A stretch of DNA of 37,175 nucleotides from Pseudoalteromonas sp. S2755 (GTDB taxonomy: Bacteria; Pseudomonadota; Gammaproteobacteria; Enterobacterales; Alteromonadaceae): positions 1 to 37,175 of the forward strand of contig NZ_PNDS01000119.1 of the NCBI RefSeq assembly GCF_005886535.1, read 5' to 3'. The notes below the pieces were generated by a model, which saw only the letters and a list, made by a program, of their open reading frames with translations, was not told the origin of the DNA and made no database searches. This document shows, in pieces, positions 1-7,926 of the stretch (the stretch's first letter is position 1; each line of letters opens with the position of its first letter). The translations under genes and the position numbers were made by a program.

Positions 1-44
1 GCCATCGCACAATTAGAACTTCCGTAATCAAACCCGACTTTCAT
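1..44 (-). CDS. YegD-like Hsp70-family protein, N-terminal fragment
   Basis: Only the first 14 codons are in the window; the gene runs off the left edge. Reading the minus strand from ATG at 44 gives MKVGFDYGSSNCAM, which fits the start of the actin/Hsp70 ATPase fold (phosphate-1 loop, GFDYGTxN type) as found in E. coli YegD. A purine-rich GAGGTAGAGA directly upstream is a good ribosome binding site. The diguanylate cyclase gene ends 68 bases upstream on the same strand, so the two could share a transcript. The family assignment rests on a very short stretch; another Hsp70/actin-fold ATPase is possible. Confidence 0.6.
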   Translation of the reverse strand, partial: MKVGFDYGSSNCAM

Positions 45-112
45 TCTCTACCTCAAACTGCTGAAAAGTCGCGAGGTGTACCATGGTTGTCGTTATTGTC
101 AGATGAATTTAT

Positions 113-1144
113 CTAGGTTCCAACATCCTTAATTGGTTTGTTGTGGAAAGCATAGCGCACAGTGTCAGATTGCTTGGCTTGATACATAGCGGAATCTGCC
201 TGTTGGATCCCAGTCTCAATGTCGAGGCTATTAATCAGACTGACGCCGATACTAATCCGACAACTTAGTTTATTGCCTTCAAAGAGATATGGCTTATCTA
301 CCTTGTTGATTATTTGCTGGCAGATCTCAACCACATGAGATTTGGCTTTAGAGTACTGCGGGGATAAATGAGTAATTAAAATAACAAACTCATCACCTCC
401 CCAGCGGACCACCACATCCATCTGACGTACGCTAGCACACAAACGTTGAGCAACCGCCTTGAGTAATTGATCCCCCACATGGTGACCATGTAAGTCATTT
501 GCTTTTTTAAAATCATCTAGGTCTAAAAACAAGATTGCACAATGACAACCAAGCTGTTGCCCTGCATGGAGTTGCTCCACCAGCCCATGCTTAAGAATAT
601 GACGATTCGGTAATTCGGTTAACTGATCATGATACGCCAGTTTCTCGGCTTCAAGATACGCAAGCTTACGATCATTGATATCCCGAGATAACACGATAAA
701 ACGTGTTTCTGCATGATTATCGCTAGCAGTCACAACTTTACGGGCGATGGAGACCTCAAACCAACGCTCACCAACAGGTGTGGGCAAGTGAATATGGCTA
801 CCATGTGAATAACCGTTAGCTTTTGCTTCCTGTAATGCCTGCATCACTATTTTAGCGGCATGTTCTGGCATCACTTCTGTCACCGTATGGCCGATCAATT
901 GCTCTGCTGGCGCGACTAACAACTCAGGACGAAGTATGCTAGCATCCCAGTGTCGCCCCTCTTCATCCAGTTCAAACATCAAGTCCGGCATAGCACTTAA
1001 TGTCGACGCCAATTCCTCATAACTCGGTTGCGCCAAAGCTTGAGCACATGCCATACGACGGTCCTTAATCATGAGACGTTGCAACATCCTGTTCCATAAT
1101 TCTATAAACTTGAACTTTTCAGTTTGAAACATGCCAATGATCAC
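113..1144 (-). CDS. PAS-GGDEF diguanylate cyclase
   Basis: Predicted cytoplasmic diguanylate cyclase (343 residues) making cyclic di-GMP from two GTP. Residues about 43-158 resemble a PAS sensor domain (AMPDLMFELDEEGR at its start, FIVLSRDINDRK at its end). The GGDEF domain starts at HDQLTELPNR (about 172-181), has the metal-binding LDLDDFKKAND and an intact GGDEF at 249-253. RQMD at 240-243, five residues before GGDEF, matches the RxxD inhibitory site, so product inhibition is likely. No membrane segment is seen. The GTG at 1144 gives the longest form; ATG at 1132 is an alternative and neither has a strong ribosome binding site. The signal sensed by the PAS domain cannot be told. Confidence 0.9.
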   Translation of the reverse strand: MIIGMFQTEKFKFIELWNRMLQRLMIKDRRMACAQALAQPSYEELASTLSAMPDLMFELDEEGRHWDASILRPELLVAPAEQLIGHTVTEVMPEHAAKIVMQALQEAKANGYSHGSHIHLPTPVGERWFEVSIARKVVTASDNHAETRFIVLSRDINDRKLAYLEAEKLAYHDQLTELPNRHILKHGLVEQLHAGQQLGCHCAILFLDLDDFKKANDLHGHHVGDQLLKAVAQRLCASVRQMDVVVRWGGDEFVILITHLSPQYSKAKSHVVEICQQIINKVDKPYLFEGNKLSCRISIGVSLINSLDIETGIQQADSAMYQAKQSDTVRYAFHNKPIKDVGT

Positions 1145-1361
1145 AGCTCATCTACGGCTATCGTTATAAAATAATATACCAATTTTTTGAATTATGACTA
1201 GAATCCGTTGCTATTTACTGTTTGACTTTTGTTCTTGTAAATAAATTTTGCTCGCGACGTTCGACTTGCCTCTTGGAAATCTATGTAAAAGTCGAACAAC
1301 AATGAACAAATCACACTTAGGTGAACTCGAACGGCTGCGCTAATATGCAGAAGAAAAGCCA

Positions 1362-1389
1362 TTGACGAATTGATAATAATTCCTATAAT
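1362..1389 (+). promoter_or_regulatory. Sigma70-type promoter for the Spo0M-led cassette
   Basis: TTGACG (1362-1367) and a perfect TATAAT (1384-1389) are separated by 16 bases. They lie about 50 bases before the Spo0M-like gene and point into it. This is the best promoter match in front of the whole 1.4-8.2 kb cassette. Confidence 0.7.
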
Positions 1390-1442
1390 CGACACGGCAG
1401 CGCTTTCCATGATGGAAGGTCACAAGATATATAAGGATGACT

Positions 1443-2225
1443 ATGTCTTTTTTCAAAAAAGCCCTTGGCGCAGTCGGTATCGGTGCAGCAAAAGTAGATA
1501 CCATCTTAGAGACCCATCACGCCTCCCCTGGCGAAGAAATTTCTGGAACGGTTAAAATCATCGGTGGCAAAGTTGCTCAAGAGATCAACAAAATAGATCT
1601 CAACGTAATGTGCAACTACACCGTTGAAAGAGAAGACAGTGAAGGTGAAACAACCACCATCACTAAAAACCACACCCTTGCTAAATTTCAAATCAACGAA
1701 CGATTTACTATCGAACCTGGTGATGAAAAGCACATTCCATTCGCGCTTGACCTCGCTGAAGAAACTCCGCTTACTGTAGGTCAATCCAAAACTTGGATTG
1801 CTACCAACCTTGATATTGATATGGCGCTCGACAAGTCAGATAGGGACTATTTACATATCGTACCTACCGAGCTACAACAAGCGGCTATCGATGCGATGGA
1901 AGCGCTTGGCTTTAAACTCTATGAATCAGACTGTGAAGGTATTGATGAAGTATCATTCTCACGCCTCCCATTCGTACAAGAGTTAGAGTTTAAAACAATC
2001 ACAGGTGACTTCCATGGTCGCTTTGATGAAGTAGAAGTGGTTTTCTTTAATCGTGGTGAGCAACTAGAAATCATCTTTGAGATTGACCGTAAAGCGCGAG
2101 GTTTTAAAGGCTTCTTTGCAGAGGCGCTAGACCTTGATGAGTCAAAAGCCAGACTGCTGATAGATGAATCCGATTTAGAAGACCTAGAAGATGCTATCTA
2201 TGACATTCTAGAGGCGAATTGCTAG
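1443..2225 (+). CDS. Spo0M-like (arrestin-fold) protein
   Basis: Protein of about 260 residues of the Spo0M family (sporulation-control protein of Bacillus, arrestin-like beta sandwich), common in non-sporulating bacteria. Visible features are the N-terminal MSFFKKALGAVGIGAAKVDT, the strand-rich ISGTVKIIGGKVAQEINKID (about 30-50), and a very acidic C-terminal tail ending DLEDLEDAIYDILEANC. No signal peptide or membrane segment. I prefer ATG at 1443 because AAGGA (1433-1437) is correctly spaced for it; ATG at 1437 overlaps that site. First gene of the cassette, behind a strong promoter. In the PspA/YjfJ setting it may act as an adaptor at the inner membrane, but that role is inferred from context only. 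Confidence 0.85.
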   Translation: MSFFKKALGAVGIGAAKVDTILETHHASPGEEISGTVKIIGGKVAQEINKIDLNVMCNYTVEREDSEGETTTITKNHTLAKFQINERFTIEPGDEKHIPFALDLAEETPLTVGQSKTWIATNLDIDMALDKSDRDYLHIVPTELQQAAIDAMEALGFKLYESDCEGIDEVSFSRLPFVQELEFKTITGDFHGRFDEVEVVFFNRGEQLEIIFEIDRKARGFKGFFAEALDLDESKARLLIDESDLEDLEDAIYDILEANC

Positions 2226-2256
2226 GATACTTCAATAGTATTATGCTTTAGTGCTC

Positions 2257-2278
2257 GTTGCATTCATACGAATGCAAC
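2257..2278 (+). other. Perfect hairpin between the Spo0M-like gene and the lipoprotein gene
   Basis: GTTGCATTC (2257-2265) and GAATGCAAC (2270-2278) form a perfect nine-pair stem with a four-base loop, 31 bases after the Spo0M-like stop codon. No clear T-run follows, so it may be an RNA processing or stabilising structure, or an inefficient terminator that lowers expression of the downstream genes. Confidence 0.5.
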
Positions 2279-2420
2279 TTCTATATGAACAAACTCTCTA
2301 TACTGACTTATGACAAATTTAAGCCATCGAAAAATGCGTACTACAGCGCTTTATAGTTGACTTAACCTCAATAAGGCAGCACATTAAAACGAATGGTCAA
2401 GGTAGATTAGGTGACAATGA

Positions 2421-3359
2421 ATGTCCAACTTTAGAATTTGGAAACTGGTTAGCCTACTGTGTGTTTTGAGCCTAATGCTGGGCTGCGAATCGAAAGAAGA
2501 GCGTATCCAGCAAACCATTACACATACACTTCAAGAAGCTTCAACAGCGATAAATACGCTGGGAACCGCCCTTGATAAAAAGCAGGTGAGAAATGCCAAC
2601 CTTTTGACTGAGTATGGCAAAGTACTTAGTCAGCAAAAACCTCAGCTCAGCGAAATTGCGCAAATTATTTCCCAAGACGCAACAAGCAGCGGTACCTTAT
2701 ATCAGAGTTTATTGACTCGTTATCAGTCCCTCAAGTCCCCCGATCCTAGCATGAACAGCGATGACATTATCAACCAAGCAGTGTTGTTAAAAGAAGCAGC
2801 TTCCATCAGTTTATTCAACGATGCGCTCACAGATCCAATCAATGTTTTAGCTGATATGTCAGATGGCAAGCTAGCGCGAGTCGGCGCGATCAGTCAGCAA
2901 GCAGAACAAACGGCAAATGGCCAGACCGGTATCGGTAACCAGCTTGTTGGCAATGCCAACTATGGCGAATGGCAGACCAACTCAAACGGCACTAGCTTTT
3001 GGATGTGGTACGGCATGTATCGCATGCTTGGAGATATAGTGGGTGATGTGGAGTATGGCCGCTGGAGTAAACACCGCAAATACAGTTACTACAGTGACTA
3101 TGGTCGCCATAGGTATACTAGCTATAAAGGTTACAAACGCCAAACAGAGCTCGCCAAGCGTACAAAACAATCGTATCAACGCCAGGGTAAACAATTTACC
3201 AGTCCCTATGCCAAGAAAAGATCTGGCGCGTCAGGGTTAAGCCGAAGTAGTAATACCCCATCAGCAGTAACTCGAAGCAGCTACTCTCGAACCTCAAGCT
3301 ACGGCTCAGTTCGCAATAGCTCAAGTAGAACCTCCCGTGGCGTAAGCCGGGGCAAATAG
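2421..3359 (+). CDS. Lipoprotein with an Arg/Ser/Tyr-rich tail, PspA-cassette type
   Basis: Unrecognised lipoprotein of 312 residues. The N-terminus is a signal peptide with a lipobox-like LMLGC, making Cys22 the likely lipidated residue. Residues 25-165 look helical and polar. From about 185 the sequence turns to an aromatic and glycine-containing stretch (GTSFWMWYGMYRMLGDIVGD), and the last 110 residues are rich in Arg, Lys, Ser and Tyr and probably disordered. The layout (lipobox, central SFWM-type stretch, basic Ser/Arg/Gly tail) recalls E. coli YjfM (DUF1190), which also sits beside yjfIJKL, but I see no clear alignment. AGGTGA at 2409-2414 supports the ATG at 2421. The gap of 195 bases after the previous gene could hide a second promoter. 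Confidence 0.7.
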   Translation: MSNFRIWKLVSLLCVLSLMLGCESKEERIQQTITHTLQEASTAINTLGTALDKKQVRNANLLTEYGKVLSQQKPQLSEIAQIISQDATSSGTLYQSLLTRYQSLKSPDPSMNSDDIINQAVLLKEAASISLFNDALTDPINVLADMSDGKLARVGAISQQAEQTANGQTGIGNQLVGNANYGEWQTNSNGTSFWMWYGMYRMLGDIVGDVEYGRWSKHRKYSYYSDYGRHRYTSYKGYKRQTELAKRTKQSYQRQGKQFTSPYAKKRSGASGLSRSSNTPSAVTRSSYSRTSSYGSVRNSSSRTSRGVSRGK

Positions 3360-3382
3360 CGCATATATAGCGGAGTTAACAC

Positions 3383-4282
3383 ATGTACCAATTTAACGGA
3401 TTAACAGCTTGGACTTTTCAAGCATTGCTAATAGATATGGCGGTGATCGTCGCGTTGTTTGTTAGCTTAAAATACATCAAAGGTTGGGTATCTAACCTTC
3501 ATGCAAACGACGAAATCACTGAAAGAGACAACTTTGCATTTGGCCTCAGTTTTGCTGGTGGTTTAGCAGGCTTAGCCATTGTGATTTCGGGCATTTCAAG
3601 TGGTGCTTTTGCCAGCTCTTTAGCTCAAGAAGCGCTACAAATGGCGGGCTATGGTATCGTTGGTATCGTCCTTATCAAGCTCGGCCATTTTTTCCAAGAC
3701 AAAGTCGCGCTACGCAAGGTGAACCTTCATGACGAAATCGTTAAAGGTAATGTCACCTCAGCACTGATTGATTTTGGCCATGTGGTGAGCGTTGCCATTG
3801 TGATCCGCTCAGCTTTGCTTTGGGTACTCACAGAGGGCTGGTATGGTTTACCTATTGTGGTTGCAGCCTTCATTATTGGTAATATTTGTATGCTGCTTGT
3901 GAGCCAATACCGAGTACAACTATTTAAGCGCACCAACAAAAGTGGCGACTGTCTACAGCAAGCAATCAAAGACAACAATGTTGCGGTCGGGATCCGCTAC
4001 GCGGGCTTTTTAATCGGCTCAGCACTTGCACTGACTGCAGCGTCCGGTTTAGCGCCTTATGTGGCAGACAATATTAACTCAAGTCTACTGTATTGGAGTA
4101 TTGCTGCACTGGGTAGTATTGTGCTATTCATCGTCTTACACCTAGCCATGATAAAAATTATTCTGGCGGGTAAAGATATTTCCGATGAAGTGAACAGACA
4201 AAAGAATATTGGTGTTGCTGCCATCTCAGCCGCGCTTTCTTTTGCCATTGGTACGACTATGGCAAGTTTGTTAGGTGCATAA
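3383..4282 (+). CDS. DUF350 (YjfL-like) membrane protein, duplicated
   Basis: Integral inner-membrane protein of 299 residues with about eight membrane segments (roughly 12-32, 52-73, 88-105, 125-147, 155-175, 200-224, 235-258, 276-297). A polar unit beginning DEI/DEV or similar and followed by an Asn and a small-residue helix recurs at about 43, 117, 191 and 268. That is four copies some 75 residues apart, as expected for two tandem DUF350 domains; E. coli YjfL has one. DUF350 has no firm biochemical function; it is known to occur beside PspA, DUF2170 and DUF2491 genes. GGAG upstream of ATG 3383 fits. The next gene starts three bases after the stop, so translation is probably coupled. Confidence 0.85.
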   Translation: MYQFNGLTAWTFQALLIDMAVIVALFVSLKYIKGWVSNLHANDEITERDNFAFGLSFAGGLAGLAIVISGISSGAFASSLAQEALQMAGYGIVGIVLIKLGHFFQDKVALRKVNLHDEIVKGNVTSALIDFGHVVSVAIVIRSALLWVLTEGWYGLPIVVAAFIIGNICMLLVSQYRVQLFKRTNKSGDCLQQAIKDNNVAVGIRYAGFLIGSALALTAASGLAPYVADNINSSLLYWSIAALGSIVLFIVLHLAMIKIILAGKDISDEVNRQKNIGVAAISAALSFAIGTTMASLLGA

Positions 4283-4285
4283 CCC

Positions 4286-6022
4286 TTGAGCGTATCAGCA
4301 CCACAAACTTCTGCAAGAGTGACCGGCAACTGGTCGTTGTTCGGTCACGATACCCTACTTATTGGCGTTATGGCCATTTTGGCCGGTTGCGGCCTAATCT
4401 ACGAATATTTGCTTTCCCACTATGCGGGCCGCGTTTTAGGCTCAGTAGAGAGCGCGATTTATGCCATGATAGGCACGATGATCGTGGCGATGGGCATTGG
4501 CGCATTTTTAGCGCGTTGGTTTAAAGATCCTTTTACCGCTTTTGCATGGCTTGAAAGCCTAATAGCACTGCTCGGCATGAGCAGTATTTTGGTGATCGCC
4601 AGTGTTATTGCCCTTACTTATACCCTGCCCCATACACTTTCCAGCCTTTATAGCCTGCCTCCTGATAGTGTCTTAGATGGTATGCCATTTGAGCAATTAC
4701 AAGTATTTGCCCGATTTCTACCTTATGTTTTCGGCCTCGTCCTAGGTATTTTAATCGGCATGGAAATTCCGCTGATCGCTAGGATCCGCCAACAAGTGTA
4801 CGGTCGTTTCCTTGAAAATAACGCAGGCACCATCTACGGTGCAGATTATATCGGTGCAGGTGTTGGTGCTGCCATTTGGGTCACGATAATGCTTGCGCTA
4901 CCAATAATGCAAGCAGCAGCGTGGACCGCACTATTTAATATCATTGCAGGACTTATCTTCCTATGGCGTTATCATGTTCACGTCCGTTTCGCTAAGTTAT
5001 TATTCGCGTGTCACTTTGTCCTATTGGGAGTTTTTTTCGTTATTCTGAACCACGGCTCCAATTGGATGAAAGACCTCAGCAATGTGCTTTACAAAGACAA
5101 AGTGATCTATTCAGAATCAACGAAGTACCAACATGTTGTCATCACCGAGCGATTAAGCCGCGCACAACCGATGCCAATTAACGACTTATTCTTAAATGGT
5201 CGATTACAGTTTTCATCTGTTGATGAACAGATCTATCACACTATGCTTGTGTATCCTGCAATGCTGGCATCCAACCGTCGCGAAAAGGTATTAATCATTG
5301 GCGGCGGAGATGGTTTGGCACTTCGAGATGTACTTGAATGGCCTGTTGAAAATGCAACCTTAATCGATTTGGATGGGCAACTGCTCTCACTATTTGGACT
5401 ACAAGGGCAGCCCTACCCCGCTAGACCGAACATCACTAGTCAATTAACTCAATTAAATGGCGATGCGTTAAATGACCCAAGAGCAACCGTTATCGTAGCA
5501 GACGCATTTTTAGAAGTAGAGAAAATGCTCGACCAAGGTAGACAATTTGACACTATCATTATTGATTTACCCGACCCAAATCACCCTGATTTGAATAAGC
5601 TATATAGCGACTACTTTTATAATCATGTACGTCAATTACTGGCACCCGATGGCGCACTCGCTATTCAATCAACGTCTCCCTATCACGCCAAAAAAGCGTT
5701 TATTAGCATAGCTAAAACGGTAAAGCATGCCGGGTTTACGCATGTTGAGCAATATCAGCAGAATATTCCCTCATTTGGCCAATGGGGTTGGACAATCGCT
5801 ACGAGAGCTGGACAACCGGCAAGTGCTAGGATCAGGTCGGTCGAGTCTTTACCTGTCCCAAGTAACTGGATAAATAAAGAGTATTTACTTGCTACTTTCG
5901 CTTTCCCAAATCGCTTTTTTGATGGAGCAAAAGATATTGAAGTCAACCAGTTAGGAACGGGAAGATTATACGATTATTATCGCCAAGCATGGCAAACAGA
6001 AGATGAGTTGTATAAAAATTAG
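4286..6022 (+). CDS. Membrane-anchored spermidine-synthase-like aminopropyltransferase
   Basis: Protein of 578 residues, about twice the length of SpeE. Residues 22-255 contain about seven membrane segments. From about 270 a spermidine-synthase/methyltransferase Rossmann fold follows: YQHVVIT (281-287), LFLNGRLQ (301-308), DEQIYH (313-318), the nucleotide-binding IGGGDG (338-343) and DLPDP (427-431) around the presumed catalytic Asp. Usual LDG is LNG here, and the Glu normally following YH is Thr319, so the substrate may not be putrescine. Start codon is TTG (4286) with AGGTG eight bases before; GTG at 4319 is an in-frame alternative. It may modify a polyamine or another amine at the inner-membrane face; that reading is inference. 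Confidence 0.85.
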   Translation: MSVSAPQTSARVTGNWSLFGHDTLLIGVMAILAGCGLIYEYLLSHYAGRVLGSVESAIYAMIGTMIVAMGIGAFLARWFKDPFTAFAWLESLIALLGMSSILVIASVIALTYTLPHTLSSLYSLPPDSVLDGMPFEQLQVFARFLPYVFGLVLGILIGMEIPLIARIRQQVYGRFLENNAGTIYGADYIGAGVGAAIWVTIMLALPIMQAAAWTALFNIIAGLIFLWRYHVHVRFAKLLFACHFVLLGVFFVILNHGSNWMKDLSNVLYKDKVIYSESTKYQHVVITERLSRAQPMPINDLFLNGRLQFSSVDEQIYHTMLVYPAMLASNRREKVLIIGGGDGLALRDVLEWPVENATLIDLDGQLLSLFGLQGQPYPARPNITSQLTQLNGDALNDPRATVIVADAFLEVEKMLDQGRQFDTIIIDLPDPNHPDLNKLYSDYFYNHVRQLLAPDGALAIQSTSPYHAKKAFISIAKTVKHAGFTHVEQYQQNIPSFGQWGWTIATRAGQPASARIRSVESLPVPSNWINKEYLLATFAFPNRFFDGAKDIEVNQLGTGRLYDYYRQAWQTEDELYKN

Positions 6023-6032
6023 CGCACGGCCA

Positions 6033-6083
6033 TTGACATATTATGTCTTACGTGCAACTCTTAACTCAGACATAATATGTCAA
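6033..6083 (+). promoter_or_regulatory. Twin palindrome / long inverted repeat upstream of yjfI
   Basis: TTGACATATTATGTCT (6033-6048) and AGACATAATATGTCAA (6068-6083) are perfect reverse complements with a 19-base spacer. Each arm also contains a 13-base palindrome, GACATA-T/A-TATGTC (6035-6047 and 6069-6081), centred 34 bases apart. This suits two dimeric repressor or activator sites about three helical turns apart, or a 16-pair RNA hairpin. It fills nearly the whole gap between the aminopropyltransferase-like gene and yjfI. Confidence 0.65.
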
Positions 6084-6103
6084 AACAAAAAAGGTAAATG
6101 AAG

Positions 6104-6517
6104 ATGGAATTAAATGAACTATCAATCAAATTAGCATCATTTGAAACAGAAGGTGCTAACTTCGAATCATTCTTAATCGCCAATGAAGGCGAGCAAGATG
6201 TATTGCAAGTGATTGTTGACGGAAATGACGAATTACCAATTTTTGTGACTCAGACTGAAGAACAACTTGTATGCATTAGTTACCTATTTAAAGAGAACGA
6301 GGTAAAGCCTGAACTGCTAAACGAGTTAAATGAAGCACTATTAAAACTGAATGTGCCGATCCCGCTGAGTGCGTTTGCTAAAATTGATGAGCAGTATGCG
6401 ATATTTGGTGCTCTAGCCGTTTCCTCCTCAATTGATGAGATCACGCACGAACTGGTCACCCTCGCGGACAATGCAATCGAAGCATTGGAAGCCGTGACTG
6501 TGTATTTGAATGAGTAA
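6104..6517 (+). CDS. yjfI: DUF2170 protein, YjfI family
   Basis: Small acidic soluble protein (137 residues from ATG 6104; ATG 6098 adds two residues). I prefer 6104 because AAGG at 6091-6094 is too close to 6098. It matches the DUF2170 family in length, in its MELNELSIKLASFETEG start and in standing directly before a PspA-family gene, as yjfI does in E. coli. It has no signal peptide, membrane segment or catalytic motif that I can see. Sixteen bases with a GGAG site separate it from the PspA gene. A role as a partner or regulator of the PspA protein is plausible from constant neighbourhood but is not shown by the sequence. Confidence 0.8.
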   Translation: MELNELSIKLASFETEGANFESFLIANEGEQDVLQVIVDGNDELPIFVTQTEEQLVCISYLFKENEVKPELLNELNEALLKLNVPIPLSAFAKIDEQYAIFGALAVSSSIDEITHELVTLADNAIEALEAVTVYLNE

Positions 6518-6532
6518 TATTGGAGTTGTGAA

Positions 6533-7222
6533 ATGAGTATTTTAAAGAAATTATTTACTGCTGTTCGTGGTGGCGCTAGAGAAGTTGGTGAGTCAATTGT
6601 TGATGCAAATGGCATTCGTATTTTTGAGCAAGAAATTGCTGACGCACAAAACGCATTAGCTAAAGCCAAAAAGAGCTTAACAGAAGTAATGGCGAAAGAG
6701 ATGCAGACAAAACGCAAATTAGCTGCACTTGACGAAAGCATTATCGAGCATGAAAACTATGCAGGACAAGCGCTCGAAAAAGGTAACGAAGCTTTAGCGG
6801 TAGAAATCGCAGAGAAAATCGGTGAATTTGAAGTTGAGCGCGCAGAGCATCAGCAAGTGCTAGACGGCTTTAGTAAACATGTGATCCTGTTAAAACAGCA
6901 GATCAAAGAAGCTGAAAAAACGATTAAAGAAAACCAACGCCAGCTGACAATGGTAAAAACCACAGACAGCGTTCAAAAAGCAACCATGGCAGTAAACAGC
7001 ACGCTAAATACCAATGCGTCATCTATGGTAAATGCTCGCCAGTCGCTTGAGCGTATCAAGCAACGCCAGCAAGATAGGCAAGATCAACTGGCTGCGGCAA
7101 AAGAGCTTGAAGCCGCTGCAACGGGCGCAGATCTAAAAGCTAAAATGGCAGAAGCTGGAATTGGCTCTACGCAAAAGAGTAATGATATTCTTGAACGTAT
7201 TAGAGCTAAACAAAGCAACTAA
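6533..7222 (+). CDS. yjfJ: PspA/IM30 family protein (YjfJ)
   Basis: PspA/IM30 (ESCRT-III-like) protein of 229 residues. It begins with the amphipathic membrane-contact helix MSILKKLFTAVRGGAREVGE, followed by the family signature region DANGIRIFEQEIADAQNAL (about 23-41). A long charged coiled coil continues to about residue 190, and a shorter C-terminal helix ends in ILERIRAKQSN. PspA proteins bind stressed inner membrane and form rods or rings that protect the proton gradient. Neighbours DUF2170, DUF2491 and DUF350 mark it as the YjfJ branch, not the sigma54-driven pspABC operon; no PspF, PspB or PspC is present and I saw no clear sigma54 promoter. GGAG eight bases before ATG 6533 supports the start. 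Confidence 0.92.
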   Translation: MSILKKLFTAVRGGAREVGESIVDANGIRIFEQEIADAQNALAKAKKSLTEVMAKEMQTKRKLAALDESIIEHENYAGQALEKGNEALAVEIAEKIGEFEVERAEHQQVLDGFSKHVILLKQQIKEAEKTIKENQRQLTMVKTTDSVQKATMAVNSTLNTNASSMVNARQSLERIKQRQQDRQDQLAAAKELEAAATGADLKAKMAEAGIGSTQKSNDILERIRAKQSN

Positions 7223-7236
7223 TATTTACTGATTAG

Positions 7237-7261
7237 AAAAAGGAGGCCTCGCCTCCTTTTT
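7237..7261 (+). terminator. Rho-independent terminator after the PspA-family gene
   Basis: AAAAAGGAGG (7237-7246) pairs perfectly with CCTCCTTTTT (7252-7261) around a five-base loop, and a second T-run (7266-7270) follows. It lies inside the cassette, between yjfJ and yjfK, so it probably makes yjfK expression partial or separately promoted. Confidence 0.8.
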
Positions 7262-7287
7262 ACCCTTTTTGATTATGTAGGTGCATT

Positions 7288-7926
7288 ATGTTTGGCTTTT
7301 TTAAATCAAAAAAAACTCCTGAGCGACAGCTTACTCATGCAAAAGATCTGAAAGTTGGGGATATGCTCACCATCATTGATTCGTTCGCTTATCCTAGCTG
7401 GCTCAAGGGACAAACCCTCAAAGTGGTTGGCGTACAAACTTACCAATTTGAACGCAGCGCTGCATATGAATTTGTTCTCGAAAGTGATTCAGGTAACATT
7501 ACTTTTTTGCAAATTGAACAAAGTGACGGTGAGGAATACGCTAACTTCTCTATCAAAATCCAAAGAGAAGACGTCGATGCTATTTTTACACTTGATGAAT
7601 TTGCGCGTATTTTCGATGAAGAAGCACTGACCCACATCGACGCGCAGGCCACTCCGGAGGCTTTCGAGCGATTTTTAGGTAAAAGCTATCAACAAAGTGA
7701 AGCGCCCTACATTTGCTACTTCTACGATAGCGATTATCGCGGTCGCACCTTGCCACGCTATCAAGATGAAAGTGGCGAAGTATGTGAAGTTATCGAGTTA
7801 CTTAGTCCTGACGAAAAATTCGCTATCAATATCGAAATCTGGGATGGGGGAGAAACTGACGTGTCACTAACCATGTGCCGACCACTGAGCGATATTGTCG
7901 ACCTATTCCCTGGAGCGAACTCGTGA
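7288..7926 (+). CDS. yjfK: DUF2491 protein, YjfK family
   Basis: Soluble acidic protein of 212 residues of the DUF2491 family. It starts with MFGFFKSKKTPERQL and has a mostly beta central part; a conserved-looking C-terminal block includes FYDSDYRGRTLPRY and INIEIWDGGETDVSL. No membrane segment, signal peptide or known catalytic motif is visible. It follows the PspA-family gene, as yjfK follows yjfJ in E. coli. AGGTG precedes the ATG. The stop codon overlaps the next gene's GTG start by two bases (GTGA), which indicates coupled translation with the small ribbon-helix-helix-like protein. Biochemical function of the family is unknown to me. Confidence 0.82.
   Translation: MFGFFKSKKTPERQLTHAKDLKVGDMLTIIDSFAYPSWLKGQTLKVVGVQTYQFERSAAYEFVLESDSGNITFLQIEQSDGEEYANFSIKIQREDVDAIFTLDEFARIFDEEALTHIDAQATPEAFERFLGKSYQQSEAPYICYFYDSDYRGRTLPRYQDESGEVCEVIELLSPDEKFAINIEIWDGGETDVSLTMCRPLSDIVDLFPGANS

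Noticed and set aside
6033..6061. TTGACA at 6033-6038 as a promoter -35 element
   Set aside because: No acceptable -10 at 16-18 bases (AACTCT or similar); the bases are better explained as part of the palindrome.
6280..6741. A 153-codon minus-strand frame across yjfI and yjfJ
   Set aside because: Serine/alanine-rich antisense shadow of two recognised genes.
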